The notes under the pieces are model-generated. The model saw only the letters and a list, made by a program, of their open reading frames with translations, was not told the DNA's origin and did not search any database. Position numbers and translations under genes: made by a program. DNA of 64,000 bases from Deltaproteobacteria bacterium (GTDB taxonomy: Bacteria > Desulfobacterota > Deferrisomatia > Deferrisomatales > JACRMM01), in contig JACRMM010000022.1 of assembly GCA_016214985.1 (NCBI GenBank), positions 89,090-153,089 of the forward strand, given 5' to 3'. Shown here one piece after another: positions 63,323-64,000 of this stretch (position 1 is its first letter; each line of letters starts with the position of its first letter).

Positions 63323-63708
63323 TGCTCCGGGGCGAGGATGTCGCGGCCTCTGTGCGAGAATGGCTCAAGGAGGATATCAAGAGAGGACCTTCATTAAAGC
63401 ACGAGCTCGGAAAGTTCTTTATTGGAGTTTCTACAGGCACTATTAGCCTATTCGCGACGTTACTAAAGTTTGCCGTCGAAAAACCGCTACTAGACAAACG
63501 GACCTTAGCTTGCTTTGTTGCCTTGTTGCTATCAACTATTGTCGCCCTTGGTATGGCCGCACCATATGTTGTTAGAATAAGAGAGAGTCTTGACCTCTAT
63601 GATGAATACAACAGAATCATTTCTTCAACCATCAAACTGATGACGTGGTGGTTTATCTTATGGCTCGTTGGTTTCGGGCTCGGAGTCGCAAGACTGTTCT
63701 GCGCCTAA
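63319..63708 (+). CDS. Small membrane protein of the cassette
   Basis: 129 residues, about three TM helices (FFIGVSTGTISLFATLLKFA, LACFVALLLSTIVALGMAAP and WWFILWLVGFGLGVARLF). A cytoplasmic N-terminus carries charged residues (REWLKEDIKRGPSLKHEL). The stop TAA lies inside the attC R box GCCTAAC, a typical cassette design. Unknown function. Confidence 0.75.
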   Translation: MMLRGEDVAASVREWLKEDIKRGPSLKHELGKFFIGVSTGTISLFATLLKFAVEKPLLDKRTLACFVALLLSTIVALGMAAPYVVRIRESLDLYDEYNRIISSTIKLMTWWFILWLVGFGLGVARLFCA

Positions 63709-63766
63709 CCCCGGTTTGCAGTCGGACGCTCCGCAGGCTCCGCGCCGCTGAAACCGACCGTTGAAC
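63703..63766 (+). other. attC recombination site
   Basis: 64 bp. Left core GCCTAAC (RYYYAAC) at 63703-63709 and right core GTTGAAC (GTTRRRY) at 63760-63766. Inner arms CGGTTTGCAG (63712-63721) and CTGAAACCG (63748-63756) are complementary except for one extrahelical G, the hallmark that sets strand choice for IntI. The 26-base central part TCGGACGCTCCG...GCGCCG forms the terminal loop region. The right core comes from the next cassette. Confidence 0.88.
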
Positions 63767-63879
63767 GAAGCCGCTTCGCGGCAGCTTTAAGAAAAAGGCT
63801 ATAAAATCCAATTCTTATGGCTCCATCCCGCCCCAGGATCCCGCACTGTGCCCGAAGGGGTTCCTGCGAAGTAGGCTGG

Positions 63880-63918
63880 CCTGCGATCGACGTCCATTGG
63901 GGACGTCCTCATCGCAGG
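63880..63918. promoter_or_regulatory. Long hairpin overlapping the RBS of a recombinase gene
   Basis: Outer stem CCTGCGAT/ATCGCAGG (63880-63887, 63911-63918), inner stem GACGTCC/GGACGTC (63889-63895, 63901-63907) and loop ATTGG: 15 bp of near-perfect pairing. The RBS GCAGGAGG (63914-63921) is partly inside the outer stem, so translation could be gated, or the hairpin may be an ssDNA recognition site of the element that starts here. Confidence 0.6.
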
Positions 63919-63926
63919 AGGCTGCC

Positions 63927-64000
63927 ATGACCGCTCTTCGTTCCCGCCTGATCGACCAATTGAAGCTCCGCAACTACTCTGCCCGTACCATCGAGTCGTA
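63927..64000 (+). CDS. Tyrosine recombinase/integrase, N-terminal part (3' partial)
   Basis: ATG 63927 with GCAGGAGG upstream; the 24 visible full codons read MTALRSRLIDQLKLRNYSAR-TIES, the SAM-like N-terminus of phage-type integrases (LRNYSxRTIESY). It runs past the window edge. This is distinct from the integron integrase, so a second mobile element begins just beyond the attC, possibly inserted in the array. Confidence 0.7.
   Translation, partial: MTALRSRLIDQLKLRNYSARTIES

Larger units (their letters stand above)
61870..63760 (+). mobile_element. Integron gene cassette (1,891 bp) with four ORFs
   Basis: Bounded by TTAGGC at its left end and by the attC ending in G at 63760. Circularised, the attC would read GCCTAAC...GTTAGGC, a perfect 7-bp inverted core pair. 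It contains genes at 61911, 62674, 63149 and 63319, plus a CCGGCGAAAGCCGG-type repeat and an 11-bp-stem hairpin. All genes point away from intI, as is typical. It is large for a cassette, so it could also be two fused cassettes that lost an attC between them. No promoter was identified. Confidence 0.75.

Overview
The window is very GC-rich bacterial DNA: third codon positions are almost all G or C, and GTG starts and 4-base GTGA/ATGA gene overlaps are common. The last 2.3 kb is clearly poorer in GC. Several traits fit a Gram-negative, motile, anaerobically respiring member of the former Deltaproteobacteria (Desulfobacterota / Desulfuromonadia type): two chemotaxis systems, a 25-CXXCH exported cytochrome, sigma-54 regulation, Lgt/LspA, a B12 side-chain gene pair and a chromosomal integron. 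The genus is not determined; this placement is inference from gene content and composition.

Layout. 1-1255: the end of a molybdate/tungstate-type ABC ATPase followed in frame by the C-terminal remnant of an amino-acid-kinase-fold (molybdenum-storage-like) gene. 1383-11818: chemotaxis cluster A (cheA, receptor, cheW, a HEAT-repeat/receiver hybrid, cheR, cheD, cheB) and a convergent Cache-type receptor. 11923-21100, minus strand: a membrane protein, a ChaN-PDZ lipoprotein, lgt, lspA, ileS, rpe, a PASTA protein and rsmB, with a clear sigma-70 promoter before rsmB. 21315-25323: compact chemotaxis cluster B (receptor, cheW, cheY, cheA). 25370-34778, minus strand: a RelA/SpoT homologue with an intact-looking hydrolase and an altered synthetase, an AAA+ ATPase, a membrane M48 protease with TPRs, a nuclease, an unknown protein, an orphan histidine-kinase dimerisation domain, an NtrC-type regulator with its PAS kinase, and a CoA-type Nudix hydrolase.

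34817-50451: a 25-heme-motif cytochrome (minus) is divergent from a long plus-strand run of exported PEGA/TPR-type proteins, a complete Dpp/Opp-type ABC importer and two more exported proteins, nearly all translationally coupled. The 262-bp divergent region has a good sigma-54 promoter for the plus-strand genes, a weaker one for the cytochrome, and two identical 11-bp repeats exactly 21 bp apart between them. 50744-51987: a CBS-pair protein and an HPP membrane protein behind an FNR-type box. 52063-58518: alpha/beta hydrolase, CheX, three B12 genes (CobT-like, CobD-like, CbiB-like) and a diguanylate cyclase. 58705-59360: a VapBC-type toxin-antitoxin pair.

59361-64000: an accessory region. A damaged gene behind a structured leader meets an integron integrase (60116-61213, minus). 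Beyond it are a small gene, five copies of an 18-bp palindrome, and a 1,891-bp gene cassette. The cassette is bounded by a GTTAGGC core site at 61869 and a canonical 64-bp attC at 63703-63766. Joining its two ends gives a perfect 7-bp inverted core pair, as expected of a true cassette. It carries four unrecognised genes (coiled coil, two zinc ribbons, a membrane protein). After the attC, a second tyrosine recombinase begins behind a strong hairpin and runs off the window.

Short dispersed repeats (octamers such as GGGAAGCT/GGGCGGCT, and GCTGACAGC-type repeats) sit at many gene ends and in one case form the C-terminus of LspA.
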